64,000 nt of DNA from Alphaproteobacteria bacterium (GCA_020632875.1 JACKET010000024.1:1-64000), one strand, 5' to 3'. Positions 53,607 through 62,287 are shown, numbered from the stretch's first letter. The notes: a model not told the origin generated them from the sequence alone. Translations and numbers: made by a program.

Positions 53607-54887
53607 TTGAACGCTGTCCATCGCTGGCTGGGTCCCCTGATCTGCGCGACCTCCCTGTGGGGAGTGGCGTGCAAGCAGTCCGACGACACCGACGTCGAGG
53701 AGTCCGATGCCGACACCGACGCGGACGCCGACACGGACTCCGATGCGGACACGGATTCCGATGCGGACACCGACTCCGATGCCGACACCGACTCCGACGC
53801 CGACGCGGATTCCGACACGGACGCGGATTCGGACGCGGACACGGACTCCGACACGGATGCGGACTCGGATACGGACTCGGACACGGACTCGGACACGGAC
53901 GCGGACGCCGATACCAGCGCCGACACGGGTGTCGACACCGCATCGGGCGCGGACACCGGCTCCGACACGGGCGCGGTCGAGACCGGCGACACGGGCGGCG
54001 ATGCCGACACCGACACCGACGCGGACAGCGACTCCGATACCGACGCCGATACGGATGCGGACACCGACGCCGACACGGATGCGGACACCGATGCCGACAC
54101 GGACGCGGACACCGATGCCGATACCGACGCCGATACGGACACGGACCCGGTCGTCTTCGGGAACAGCGCCGTCCCGCTGACCGACGGCTACGCGATCGTC
54201 GCGATCTCCCACGGGCCGCAGTCCGATCTCGCGTTCGTCACGGCCCAGTTCTGGGACGTGATCACCCCGCCGACGGGCTCGAGCCTGGTCCCTTCTGCCA
54301 TCGACACCTGTGTGGGGGGTACGTACACCCTGGCCGACCTCCAGTCGGGCTCCGACTGGGAGATCGACGTGCAGCGGGCGGGCCGGGTGACGTTCACCGG
54401 GCCGCAGGTCGTGCCCCAGCTCACCGCGCAGGGCTCGCTCGGCAACGCCTACTACCACGAGCTCGATCCCGCGGGATTCGCGTACGGGACCGACTGGGAC
54501 GTGTCCGCGAACGGCGGCGCCTTCCCGACGTTCGTGTTCATCGGCGGAATCGACGTGCCGCCGAACCTGACCGTCCAGCAGCCCGCGCAGGGCTTCACGC
54601 TTCCGAACGGGCCCCTCTCCGTGGCGTGGACGGGCGGCGACCCGGGCCTCTCGGTCACCATCCGCGTCAACACCACCGACACGGTCAACCAGCTCTACGG
54701 ACGTATCGTGTGCGAGGTCTACAACGACGGCGCGTTCACGGTCCCCGCGTCGCTGATCGACCCCGCACCGCCCGGCATCGCGACCGTCCAGGTCGAGCAC
54801 CTCCGCCGCAACATGGTCGACGTGGGCGGGCGCCCGCTCCGGCTCGAGGGGGTGGTCTCCACCCTCCGCTCGGGCTCCCGTCCCTGA
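53607..54887 (+). CDS. Lipoprotein with ~150-residue Asp/Ser/Thr/Ala repeat linker
   Basis: A TTG start gives 426 residues: signal and lipid Cys (LICATSLWGVAC), then a very long low-complexity linker of Asp-Thr-Asp-Ser and Asp-Ala-Asp-Thr units (coding DNA ~53700-54150, in two blocks around a Thr/Gly-rich gap). A C-terminal beta-rich domain of about 220 residues follows (YAIVAISHGPQSDLAF, VTFTGPQVVPQL, GYFELD-like strands). The linker is coded by short repeated DNA and so is prone to length change. The acidic run may bind calcium and hold the domain at a distance. The earlier ATG at 53511 lies upstream of the signal and is unlikely to be used. Confidence 0.78.
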   Translation: MNAVHRWLGPLICATSLWGVACKQSDDTDVEESDADTDADADTDSDADTDSDADTDSDADTDSDADADSDTDADSDADTDSDTDADSDTDSDTDSDTDADADTSADTGVDTASGADTGSDTGAVETGDTGGDADTDTDADSDSDTDADTDADTDADTDADTDADTDADTDADTDADTDTDPVVFGNSAVPLTDGYAIVAISHGPQSDLAFVTAQFWDVITPPTGSSLVPSAIDTCVGGTYTLADLQSGSDWEIDVQRAGRVTFTGPQVVPQLTAQGSLGNAYYHELDPAGFAYGTDWDVSANGGAFPTFVFIGGIDVPPNLTVQQPAQGFTLPNGPLSVAWTGGDPGLSVTIRVNTTDTVNQLYGRIVCEVYNDGAFTVPASLIDPAPPGIATVQVEHLRRNMVDVGGRPLRLEGVVSTLRSGSRP

Positions 54888-54895
54888 AACGACGA

Positions 54896-54926
54896 AGCCC
54901 CGGAGCGGCCATGCCGCCCCGGGGCT
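54896..54926. terminator. Bidirectional terminator hairpin
   Basis: AGCCCCGG-A-GCGGC pairs with GCCGC-C-CCGGGGCT around CAT: a 13 bp stem with a single mismatch, between the convergent lipoprotein genes. No T-run. Confidence 0.75.
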
Positions 54927-54959
54927 CGCGATCCGACCCGCCGGAGCGGGCCCGGGTGG

Positions 54960-55979
54960 CTACGGGACCGTGATGGTCTTGCGCAGGCCGGAGACGGTGG
55001 CGCCGCCGCTGCTGCAGCCGTTGGCCCAGATGAAGTTGGCGCCCGTCATGCTCTGCGAGAGCGAGCCGGACCACGGGCCGATGCCGAACGCACCGCAGCC
55101 CGAGCCCGACGCGACGGCGTTGCCCCAGCTGGAGTCGTCGAAGCCCGGGTTCTGGAAGCCGGACGGCGGCGTGCCGGCGAAGGCCTTCCACGTGCCGTCG
55201 GAGACCGCGAGCGTGTTGCCGAGGTCGTCTTTCACGTCGGCGATGAACATCGCGGGGTTGCCGCTGCTGGGCACGCCGCCCGAGTTGGTTCCCTGCACGG
55301 CGATGGTGTGGTCGCCCGAGGTGAGGTCGAGGGTGAACGACCCGACGGTCTGCCACGTGCCCGAGCCCGGGACCGACTGAGCGACGCCGTCGACGAACAG
55401 CTGGAGGCTGTTGTCGGCCGTGGCGCGGAAGGTGACCGGCAGGATGCCTTCGGTATCGAAGTAGACGCTGAACGCCGAGCACGAGGACAGGTTGCCGATC
55501 AGCGTGACATCGAGCCCGACGGGCGCGCCCGTGGCGTCGATCATGCCGTCGCTCGGGCACGCATCGCCGGTGCCACAGTCCTGGCCCACCGGGGTCCAGT
55601 TGGTCATGCCCCGGTACAGCACGTCGACCCGGCTGCGGCCGGTGTCGCGCTGGAGCGGGACGCTGATCTGGCGCTGCATGCCGGCAGGCCCGCTGCAGGT
55701 CGCATTGACCCCGCCGCAGTCGAGGCAGGCGGCGTCGCCAGCGGCCGAGAAGTCGGCGCTGTTCGACGCGCGGTCGAGGTTCGTGAGGGTGACGGTGTCG
55801 CCCGTGACGGGGTCGACGATCACGCCGTACTGGGCGCCCGACGCCAGGAAGTCCTGGGTGGCCTGGACGGTGTCGACATCTTCGGGGATGTCGCCCTGGA
55901 AGTCGACCTGATCGAGGATCTGGGACTCTTCGCTGGTACAGCCGGCGGCGAGCACGGCGAGGACGAATGCGTTGCGCAT
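54960..55979 (-). CDS. Lipoprotein of the peptide system, module 1
   Basis: The 339-residue lipoprotein (signal FVLAVLAAGC) has an N-terminal half (to about residue 180) shared with the lipoprotein at 58000-59040: QATQDFLASGAQYGVIVDP, TNLDRASNSADFS, CLDCGG, NWTPVGQDC and IGNLSSCSAFSVYFD. Its C-terminal half differs and looks like a PA14/galactose-binding-type beta fold (DNSLQLFVDGVAQSVPGSG, SGDHTIAVQGTNSGG). It follows the module 1 precursor gene after 14 bp, with GGGAG as ribosome site. The shared half probably performs the system's common step, and the variable half a target function. Confidence 0.78.
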   Translation of the reverse strand: MRNAFVLAVLAAGCTSEESQILDQVDFQGDIPEDVDTVQATQDFLASGAQYGVIVDPVTGDTVTLTNLDRASNSADFSAAGDAACLDCGGVNATCSGPAGMQRQISVPLQRDTGRSRVDVLYRGMTNWTPVGQDCGTGDACPSDGMIDATGAPVGLDVTLIGNLSSCSAFSVYFDTEGILPVTFRATADNSLQLFVDGVAQSVPGSGTWQTVGSFTLDLTSGDHTIAVQGTNSGGVPSSGNPAMFIADVKDDLGNTLAVSDGTWKAFAGTPPSGFQNPGFDDSSWGNAVASGSGCGAFGIGPWSGSLSQSMTGANFIWANGCSSGGATVSGLRKTITVP

Positions 55980-55993
55980 GGAGTGGCTCCCGA

Positions 55994-56140
55994 TCACGGC
56001 GAGAACGAACCGCCGAAGGCGGTCGTGACGCGGGGGAGCTGGCCGAGCTTGCGCAGCGTGGGACGCTGGAAGGTCGGGCGGGACTTCGGGGCCGCCTGCT
56101 CGCGCTCGTCGCGCTGCGGCGGGATGGTCTTGGGGTTCAT
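55994..56140 (-). CDS. Precursor-like peptide 1 (48 aa) of the RiPP-like system
   Basis: The small gene encodes a 48-residue peptide ending in KLGQLPRVTTAFGGSFSP, the same tail as the peptide at 59097-59252 apart from one residue. Upstream of the tail are a charged stretch (QRDEREQ) and TFQRPTLRKLG. Together they give FxxPxLxxLGxLxxVT, the pattern of leaders bound by PqqD-type recognition domains in lasso peptides (YxxPxLxxxG, then Thr). If cut after VTT, the product would be AFGGSFSP, with no acidic residue for a lasso ring. GGAG lies upstream of the ATG. It sits 128 bp from the halogenase-like gene and 14 bp before the module 1 lipoprotein. Confidence 0.8.
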   Translation of the reverse strand: MNPKTIPPQRDEREQAAPKSRPTFQRPTLRKLGQLPRVTTAFGGSFSP

Positions 56141-56268
56141 CGGTGGATTCTCCGAATCGGTGCAACCTCCAGGATATCGCACAACCTCGCCCCGTCAATG
56201 GGCGGTTTCGTACAACGCAACCGCGGCGTGGGTGGACGAGGGGTGCGAATCCGGCCCGATTCGAAGCT

Positions 56269-57972
56269 TCAGCCGCGGTGCGTGTGGATGATCTCGCCCT
56301 CGTCGGGCGTGGTCAGCGACAATCTCCCGACCGTCGGATCGAGCTCGCCACGCACCCAGCCTTCGCTCAGCATCGTCTCGAGCACCTGCACCGCGTGATG
56401 GATGGCGACCCGGACGTGCGCGGGGGGGAGCTGCGCAGCCAGGGCCTGCTGGAGCGCCTGCATCAGGGCGGGAGCGGTGATGCGGCGCTCGGTGAGCTGG
56501 GCGACGAGCGCCGCGAGCGAGGCGAGGATGAGGCGCCGCTCGCCGCGTCGCCACGCGGGCACCCGCCGGATCCGGCCCTCGGCGTAGTACGGGATGTCGT
56601 CGCGCACGGCTCCCGCGAGGTCGAGCGTGTAGACGTTCGATTCGGAGGCCATCCAGGTCGCCGGCTTCCCGAGGAACCGCTGGGTGATCTGCTTCATGCC
56701 CGCGAGATCGAGCCCACCGATGCCCGCCTGGCCCGCGGTGTCGTGGGTGAATCCGCCCTGGGCCAGCCACTGCCAGGCCGCGTCGGAGTCGAAGTCGAGC
56801 CCGCTGTCGCGCGCGATCTGTGCGCAGTGTTCCTTGAGGTCGGAGAACTGGCCGTTCGCGGCGTACCAGAAGTCGGCGAAGCGGATGTGTTGGCGGATCC
56901 GCGCCCGCTGCGTCGCGTCGTAGCTCTCGATCATCCAGCCCCGGTCGTGCTCGCCCCGCCGCTCGGCGACGAGGGTGTAGGCGGCCTCGCGGGCCCCGGT
57001 GTGGGTGAGCGTGAGCCCCGCCGCGAGGATCGGGTCGGCGAACCCGATGGCCTCGCCCACGAGCATCCAGTTCGCCCCGACCGAGCGCTCCGCGAGGAAC
57101 GACCAGTCTTTCGTGATCTCGACCTCGCCCCGGCGCGTCGCCCCGTCGACGAGCCCGGAGATGCGGGGGTCTCCGTGCACGGCATCGAGGTAGGCCTGCT
57201 CGGCGGTCTTGCCGCACTCGCGGTACCACGACGCGGGGCAGACGAGCCCGATGCTGGTGCGCGTCGGGCCGAGCGGGATGAACCACAGCCAGCCGTAGGC
57301 CTGGCTCATCACCTGCACGCGGGTTCCGCCGACCCCGATCTCGGCGGCCCACTTCGCGTTCTCCCAGTAGTCCCAGATCGCGATGTTCTTCAGCGAGGTG
57401 GGCACCTCGACCTTCACGCCCATGGCGTTGCGGAGCACACCCACGTGGCCGGACGCATCGATGTAGCGGTGCGCTCGGATCGTGCTGCCATCCGAGAGCT
57501 TCAGGCCGGCGACGACGTCCCCGTCGCGCTCCACGCCCACCACGGCGGTCTCTTCGCGGACCTCGCAGCCCAGCGCCTCGGCGTGGCGCAGCAGGATCGT
57601 GTCGTAGCGCGCGCGGTCGACCTGCAGCGCGGTCCGCACGCGCTGCCCCGCATAGGGTGCCGGACGGGGCTCGTCCTGCAGCTCGCGCAGCGGCAGGAAC
57701 TCGAAGTCCCAGAGCTCGGGGCTCGTGCCCCAGCGGTACGTCGCGCCGATCTTGATCGGGAATCCGGCCGCTTCCACGGCGTCCCAGCACCCCATCTCGT
57801 GGAGGATGGCGCCGATCGGCGGGAGCTGGCTCTCACCGACGTGATCCCGGGGAAAGCGGGCGCGCTCGAGGATGACGACACGCGCGGAGGGGTCGTGCTT
57901 TCGCACGAGGGCCCCGACGGTGCTCCCGCCGGGGCCTCCTCCGATGATGGCGATGTCGAACATGTCGGCCAT
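56269..57972 (-). CDS. Flavin-dependent halogenase-like oxidoreductase
   Basis: The 567-residue protein has an FAD-binding GGGPGG at residues 11-16, GESQLPPIG (residues 46-54), KIGATYRWG with a candidate catalytic Lys74, and the halogenase mark WLWFIP at residues 228-233. ANWMLVGEAIGFADPILAAG is the second FAD region. In this family FADH2 and O2 make HOCl or HOBr that halogenates an activated ring. The substrate may be the peptide tail, which has two Phe (AFGGSFSP), or another small molecule; a plain hydroxylase or ketoreductase of the same fold is the alternative. Its position between the two precursor modules makes a tailoring role likely. A flavin reductase is not in the window. Confidence 0.83.
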   Translation of the reverse strand: MADMFDIAIIGGGPGGSTVGALVRKHDPSARVVILERARFPRDHVGESQLPPIGAILHEMGCWDAVEAAGFPIKIGATYRWGTSPELWDFEFLPLRELQDEPRPAPYAGQRVRTALQVDRARYDTILLRHAEALGCEVREETAVVGVERDGDVVAGLKLSDGSTIRAHRYIDASGHVGVLRNAMGVKVEVPTSLKNIAIWDYWENAKWAAEIGVGGTRVQVMSQAYGWLWFIPLGPTRTSIGLVCPASWYRECGKTAEQAYLDAVHGDPRISGLVDGATRRGEVEITKDWSFLAERSVGANWMLVGEAIGFADPILAAGLTLTHTGAREAAYTLVAERRGEHDRGWMIESYDATQRARIRQHIRFADFWYAANGQFSDLKEHCAQIARDSGLDFDSDAAWQWLAQGGFTHDTAGQAGIGGLDLAGMKQITQRFLGKPATWMASESNVYTLDLAGAVRDDIPYYAEGRIRRVPAWRRGERRLILASLAALVAQLTERRITAPALMQALQQALAAQLPPAHVRVAIHHAVQVLETMLSEGWVRGELDPTVGRLSLTTPDEGEIIHTHRG

Positions 57973-57999
57973 CGGAGCGATGCGGCGGTGCCGCGACCC

Positions 58000-59040
58000 T
58001 CAGTTGCTGGTGGTGAGGGTGATCGTGGCGGTCTCGAGCGTTCCCGAATCGCCGGACTGACCGTCGAACACACACACCTGCCACGTTCCCGCGGCCGAGA
58101 GGCCGTTGAAGGCCGCTGCGAAGTTCGCGGGCGAAGAGACGACCTCGTCGGGGTTGGGCGAGAACTCGCACTCGCCGTCGTCGAGGCAGATCGTCTGGTT
58201 GTTGGCGAGGGTGTCGCCCATGTCTTCGGCGTCGGTCGCGGCGCCGTCGAAGAAGCTGATCGGGGAGGTGGTGACGAGCTCGCGGTTGTTCCCGAGGCCC
58301 GAGCCGCCGGTACGACCCGGACGGTTCATGGCCGTCAGCATGGTGCCGTCGGGCGAGATCACCTGGATGTCGAGGTCGCCGATCCAGGTGTGGCTCATCG
58401 CGATGTCGACCCGCACGTTGCCCGCGACCGCACCCGCTGCCGAGTCGATCACGACGTCGGCGCAGGTCTGGCCGATGGAGTTGTTGATGGCCGCGGGCGG
58501 GCTCAGCGTCGTGGTGCCGGAGTAGACGTTGTCGTCGACGTCGAAGAACACGTTGAACACCGAGCAGCTGGTCAGGTTCCCGACCAGATCGACATCGAAC
58601 ACGGTGGACGCATTGATGTTGGTCGGGCACGCGCCACCGTCGCAGGTCTCGCCCGTCGGCGTCCAGTTCAGCATCCGGGTGTAGTTCACGTCGACGACGC
58701 CGCTGCCGGAGTCGCGGCGCATGGGCACGTTGATCTGGCGGCCCATGCCGGTCGCACACGTGGGATCGCCACAGTCGACGCAGGTGGCGGCATCGGCCAG
58801 CGAGAAGTCGTTGCTCGTGATGGCGCGGTCGAGGTTCGTGAGCGTCGTCGTCTCACCCGTGACCGGGTCGACGATGACACCGAACTGGGCGCCGGAGGCC
58901 AGGAAGTCCTGGGTGGCCTGGTCGAGGTCGGCGTCGGCGGGGACATCGCCCTCGATCACGACCTGCTCGGCGAGGATCTGCTGCTCGGGCGTGCAGCCGA
59001 TGGCGATGAGGACCGCCGGGATGAAGTGGATGGAGCGCAT
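58000..59040 (-). CDS. Lipoprotein of the peptide system, module 2, with P-domain
   Basis: The 346-residue lipoprotein (signal FIPAVLIAIGC) shares its N-terminal half with the lipoprotein at 54960-55979 (QATQDFLASGAQFGVIVDP, TNLDRAITSNDFS, CVDCGD, NWTPTGETC, VGNLTSCSVFNVFFD). The C-terminal half is a proprotein-convertase P-domain type (VDIAMSHTWIGDLDIQVISPDGT, GTWQVCVFDGQSGDSGTL), common in myxobacterial secreted proteins. AGGAG precedes the ATG. It lies 56 bp after precursor 2 and 27 bp before the halogenase-like gene. Confidence 0.82.
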   Translation of the reverse strand: MRSIHFIPAVLIAIGCTPEQQILAEQVVIEGDVPADADLDQATQDFLASGAQFGVIVDPVTGETTTLTNLDRAITSNDFSLADAATCVDCGDPTCATGMGRQINVPMRRDSGSGVVDVNYTRMLNWTPTGETCDGGACPTNINASTVFDVDLVGNLTSCSVFNVFFDVDDNVYSGTTTLSPPAAINNSIGQTCADVVIDSAAGAVAGNVRVDIAMSHTWIGDLDIQVISPDGTMLTAMNRPGRTGGSGLGNNRELVTTSPISFFDGAATDAEDMGDTLANNQTICLDDGECEFSPNPDEVVSSPANFAAAFNGLSAAGTWQVCVFDGQSGDSGTLETATITLTTSN

Positions 59041-59096
59041 GCGGCTCTCCTGAGTCTCGTTGTTTCGTAAGGGGTTGTGGAAGTGGGCCGACCGGA

Positions 59097-59252
59097 TCAG
59101 GGAGAGAAGGAGCCGCCGAAAGCGGTGGTGACCTGGGGGAGCTGGCCGAGCTTCTGGAGCTTGGGCTTCTCGAATCCCTTCTGCTCCGCGTTGGCGGGGG
59201 CGACCGCCTGCTCTTCCCGAGTTTCCCGCTTCTTCGTCTGCTTCTTGGCCAT
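59097..59252 (-). CDS. Precursor-like peptide 2 (51 aa) of the RiPP-like system
   Basis: The 51-residue peptide has a Lys/Arg-rich start (MAKKQTKKRETREEQ) and then GFEKPKLQKLGQLPQVTT and AFGGSFSP. It matches precursor 1 over its last 18 residues with one change (Gln for Arg) and less well before that, a profile of constrained tail and looser leader. The FxxPxLxxLGxLxxVT pattern is intact. GGAGG is placed 10 bp before the ATG. The 122 bp to the divergent nucleotidyltransferase gene is the likely promoter area for both sides of the cluster. Coding is supported by the conservation between the two copies, not by length. Confidence 0.8.
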   Translation of the reverse strand: MAKKQTKKRETREEQAVAPANAEQKGFEKPKLQKLGQLPQVTTAFGGSFSP

Positions 59253-59374
59253 GGGTGTCGTACCTCCGATGAGTGGGAGTATACGCGGGGCCGGCGCCCG
59301 AGCAAGTAGATCGCGATGTCCGCGCGATGACCGCGGGTTCCGGCCGATCGAATCCCGGGGGATTAGGGTAGCGC

Positions 59375-60649
59375 GTGGATACCGACGACCTGCGACGGCT
59401 GTACGGCCTGGGCACTCTCGACGTCGCGCTGTTCGAAGCGCTTCGACCCTCGCCTGGGCCGGAACGCGCCCGGCTCGCGAGCCTCGATCGGCGGGGTTGG
59501 CGGGGGGTGGCTCACCGGGCCCTGAAGCTCCAGTGCGCCTCGCTTCTCTGGAATCGCGCGCGTGGCACGGACCTCGTTCGGTGGATGCCCGACGAGGTCG
59601 CTACGAGGCTTCGTCGGGTCCATGCCTGGAGCCTCGCGCGGAATCGCGCCCTCGTGGCGGAGCGCGAGCACCTCGGTGCGCTGCTGGCGGACGCGGGTGT
59701 CTCGTGTGTGGTGCTCAAGGGTGCGGCACTGATCGAGGAGTACGAGAGCGCTGGGGCGCGTCCGGTCGGAGATATCGACCTCCTCGTGCGACCGGGCGAC
59801 CTCGATACAGCGCTGCACGTATTGGAGTGCGCTGGATATGCCCCGCACGGTCTCCGCGCCGAGACCCTCGTGGCGTCTGGCGCGAGCCCCGTGCTCCGCC
59901 GCCCAGGCGGCCTCCCGGTCGATCTGCACTGGCACGTCAAAGGGGCGGGGGGGCGTGCCACTGCGGCTCTGGACGAGCTCTGGAGCCGCGCCCGTCCCCT
60001 GTCGGGCGGGCGATGCCTCACGCTCGATACGGCCGACCTCCTGGTCTATACGTCGCTGCACCTCGCGCGGGGGCACGGGTTCGCGACCCGAAACGGCATC
60101 GCGGGATTGGTGGATGTCGCGTTGCTCGTCGAGCATGGCGCAGATCTGGATGCGGCTGCGGAACGCGCCGGCCGGTGGGGCCTGCAAGCCGCGTTGTTCC
60201 TCACGCTCCGCCTCGCTGCCGATCTCCTGGGTGCCCCGGTGACGGCGCCCATACTCGACCGGCTAGAGGTGCCCGGGTGGCAGAGGCAGGCGGGCACCGC
60301 GGCCTGGGCGCTCCTCGAGGTGAACGCGATGCGCGGCCTGATGCTCGAGCTCCGACCGACGCTGAACCCGCCGCCGCCGGCCAGCGGTATCCTCGGTGAG
60401 AAGCGCAGCCTGGGTCGCCTGGCGCGATACGTCGGTGCCGCCGCGTTCCCGCCGCGGGAGGACCTCGCCCTGGAGTTCCGGGGACTGGGGGGAAGCGCGT
60501 CGTCGCTGCTCGCCTACCCCCTGCACTGGGGGCAGCTCGGCGTCATGCATGCCGGTCTGCTCCGCCGACCTCTCGCCGGTCGGAGATTCTCGGAGGCGGC
60601 GCGCCGGACGGAGGATCTGCAGTCGTGGCTGTCGGCCGAGGACGGCTGA
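59375..60649 (+). CDS. Nucleotidyltransferase family protein (NTP_transf_5 type)
   Basis: The 424-residue protein has the minimal nucleotidyltransferase core VVLKGAALIEEYESAG, then RPVGDIDLLVRPGDLDTAL, with the metal-binding Asp-x-Asp. A later region PVDLHWHVKG supplies the third acidic residue. The C-terminal half is helical. Such genes recur beside PqqD, B2 protease and HPr-kinase-like genes in lasso-related clusters, but their substrate is unknown; nucleotidylation of a peptide or a sugar has been guessed. GTG start. It diverges from precursor 2 and runs convergently into the first PqqD gene. Confidence 0.82.
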   Translation: MDTDDLRRLYGLGTLDVALFEALRPSPGPERARLASLDRRGWRGVAHRALKLQCASLLWNRARGTDLVRWMPDEVATRLRRVHAWSLARNRALVAEREHLGALLADAGVSCVVLKGAALIEEYESAGARPVGDIDLLVRPGDLDTALHVLECAGYAPHGLRAETLVASGASPVLRRPGGLPVDLHWHVKGAGGRATAALDELWSRARPLSGGRCLTLDTADLLVYTSLHLARGHGFATRNGIAGLVDVALLVEHGADLDAAAERAGRWGLQAALFLTLRLAADLLGAPVTAPILDRLEVPGWQRQAGTAAWALLEVNAMRGLMLELRPTLNPPPPASGILGEKRSLGRLARYVGAAAFPPREDLALEFRGLGGSASSLLAYPLHWGQLGVMHAGLLRRPLAGRRFSEAARRTEDLQSWLSAEDG

Positions 60650-60651
60650 CG

Positions 60652-60966
60652 TCAGCCGCGCATGCGGCGGATCAGCCGGCGCAGACGGCCTCCGCGCGCT
60701 TCGGAGCCCTCGAGCAGGCCCGCGTCGGCGAGCTCGGCGAGCAAGGCGTCGACCGCGCCCCGCGCCTCGTCGGCGCCGACATCGAACGCTTCGACGAGCC
60801 CCTCCGCAATCGCAGCGGGGGACCGCCCGGCGGCGAGCGCCTCCCAGATCGACAGACCCGTGCCATTCAGCTCGAAGTACGCGTTGGTGCGGAGGTCGAG
60901 CAGGATCGCTCCCTCACCGTCGCGCTGGACGGTCACATCGGCTCGTGGCTTCGGGGGGGTCTGCAA
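60652..60966 (-). CDS. PqqD-family peptide-binding protein 1 (104 aa)
   Basis: The small winged-helix protein matches the PqqD/RRE fold: VQRDGEGAILLDLRTNAYFELN, GTGLSIWEALAAGRSPAAIAE, and a helix pair to the C-terminus ending in a basic tail (GRLRRLIRRMRG). Such domains bind leader peptides by strand addition. It is on the opposite strand to the enzymes around it, with a TTG start and GGAG upstream. It is the likely partner for one or both precursors. Confidence 0.87.
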   Translation of the reverse strand: MQTPPKPRADVTVQRDGEGAILLDLRTNAYFELNGTGLSIWEALAAGRSPAAIAEGLVEAFDVGADEARGAVDALLAELADAGLLEGSEARGGRLRRLIRRMRG

Positions 60967-61043
60967 CGGCGCTCCGGTCGCGCCGGCCTTAACCGCCTCG
61001 CCCGCACTTGACTCCGCCGTCCGTCCGTAGCACCTCAGGCCCG

Positions 61044-61493
61044 ATGCGCCCGAGAGGTCCGAACCTGCTTCGCACGGTGCGCGGGTTCGATGCGCGCGAC
61101 ACCCGGTTCGTGGTGCGTGCGAGCGCCCTGGCGATCGCGCTCCCGCCGCTGTTGCGGGCCCTGCCGCTGCCCGAGCTCGTCCGCCGGGTCGCGGGCGATC
61201 TCGGCGCGTCCGCGGCGCTTCCCGAGCCCTCGCGCATGGTGTGGCTCACGGACGGCGTGCTGCGGCGCGGACGGGGCCCGTTCGCCGCGAACTGTGTGGT
61301 GCGATCGCTGATCCTGCTGCGATACCTGCGGCGCCGTGGCGTGCCCGCCGTGGTCGTGTTCGGCGCGCGTCGGACGGCCGAGAAGCCGATCGACGGGCAC
61401 GCGTGGGTGACGATCGACGGCGAGCCCCTCGCCGAGGCCACCGACCCGCGCCCCCTCTACCGCGAGACCTACCGCTTCCCGGAGGGTGCATGA
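61044..61493 (+). CDS. Lasso-peptide B2-type transglutaminase-like protease
   Basis: The 149-residue protein has the B2 fold: catalytic Cys in ANCVVRSLILLRYLRRRGV, His in IDGHAWVTIDGEPL and Asp in ATDPRPLYRE. In lasso systems this enzyme removes the leader just after a conserved Thr. The Thr pair in VTTAFGG of both precursors is where such a cut is expected. The ATG at 61044 was chosen; a TTG at 61008 would add 12 residues. The stop overlaps the next start (ATGA). Confidence 0.9.
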   Translation: MRPRGPNLLRTVRGFDARDTRFVVRASALAIALPPLLRALPLPELVRRVAGDLGASAALPEPSRMVWLTDGVLRRGRGPFAANCVVRSLILLRYLRRRGVPAVVVFGARRTAEKPIDGHAWVTIDGEPLAEATDPRPLYRETYRFPEGA

Positions 61494-62287
61494 AGCGCGT
61501 TCGGGCGTTCCAGGTGCTCCACCGGGCCCTGCGTGCCGCCGACCGGCGCACCGGGCGTCGCCTCACCGCGGTGCGTGCGGTGCACACGGGCGCCTGGCTC
61601 GGCGCGCTGTCGAACGACGCGCTCGCGGCCCTCGACGAGGCCACGTACGCCGCGTCCTACGCGTACCACACGACCGAAGCGCACAACCTCGCCGGCCTGT
61701 TCCCGTGGGAGGAGGACGTGCTGGCGCGGCACTTCCCGCGGTCCGGTCGGTTGCTCGTGACGAGCGCCGGGGCCGGCCGGGAGGTCGTCGCGCTGCGGCG
61801 GAAGGGCTTCGACGTCGACGCGTTCGAGTGCAACGCGCAGCTGTGCGACCTCGCGAACGCCCTGCTGGCACGGCTGGAGCTGCATGGCGACGTGCGCCTG
61901 GCCCCGCGCGACGGGTGGGTCGACGTGGGCGCGACGTACGACGGCATCGTCGTGGGCTGGGGCTCCTACACGAACATCCGCGGGCGTGCGCGGCGCGTGG
62001 CGCTGCTCCGGGGGCTCCGCGGCATGACGAATCCCGGGGCGCCGCTGGTGGCCTCGTTCTTCCCGCGTCCATCGCGGGATCGCGCGTTCCGCGTCACGGC
62101 GATGGTGGGCAACGGCGTGGCCGGTCTCCTCGGGCACGAGGCCGTGGAGGTGGGGGACGTGATCGACCCCACGTACCAGCACTACTTCGCGCGGGAGGAG
62201 GCCTTCGCGGAGCTCCGGGCGGGCGGGTTCCGGCCCGTGGAGTGGTCGGAGGAGGGCTATGGCCACGCGGTGGGGGTCGCGGAGTGA
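61490..62287 (+). CDS. SAM-dependent methyltransferase-like protein
   Basis: The 265-residue protein has a class I methyltransferase-type core: LLVTSAGAGREVVALRRKG for the SAM loop, VDAFECNAQLCDLANALLARLE for the second strand, APRDGWVDVGATYDGIVVGWGSYTNI, and a C-terminal DPTYQHYFAREEAFAELRAGGF. The glycine motif is AGAGRE rather than GxGxG. It may methylate a carboxyl or hydroxyl of the product. It overlaps both neighbours by 4 bp. Confidence 0.8.
   Translation: MKRVRAFQVLHRALRAADRRTGRRLTAVRAVHTGAWLGALSNDALAALDEATYAASYAYHTTEAHNLAGLFPWEEDVLARHFPRSGRLLVTSAGAGREVVALRRKGFDVDAFECNAQLCDLANALLARLELHGDVRLAPRDGWVDVGATYDGIVVGWGSYTNIRGRARRVALLRGLRGMTNPGAPLVASFFPRPSRDRAFRVTAMVGNGVAGLLGHEAVEVGDVIDPTYQHYFAREEAFAELRAGGFRPVEWSEEGYGHAVGVAE

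Noticed and set aside
53657..54973. Gly/Arg/His-rich alternative-frame protein over the Asp linker
   Set aside because: It is the shifted-frame reading of the repeated GAC/GCN codons; the lipoprotein frame has a signal, lipobox and a folded domain.
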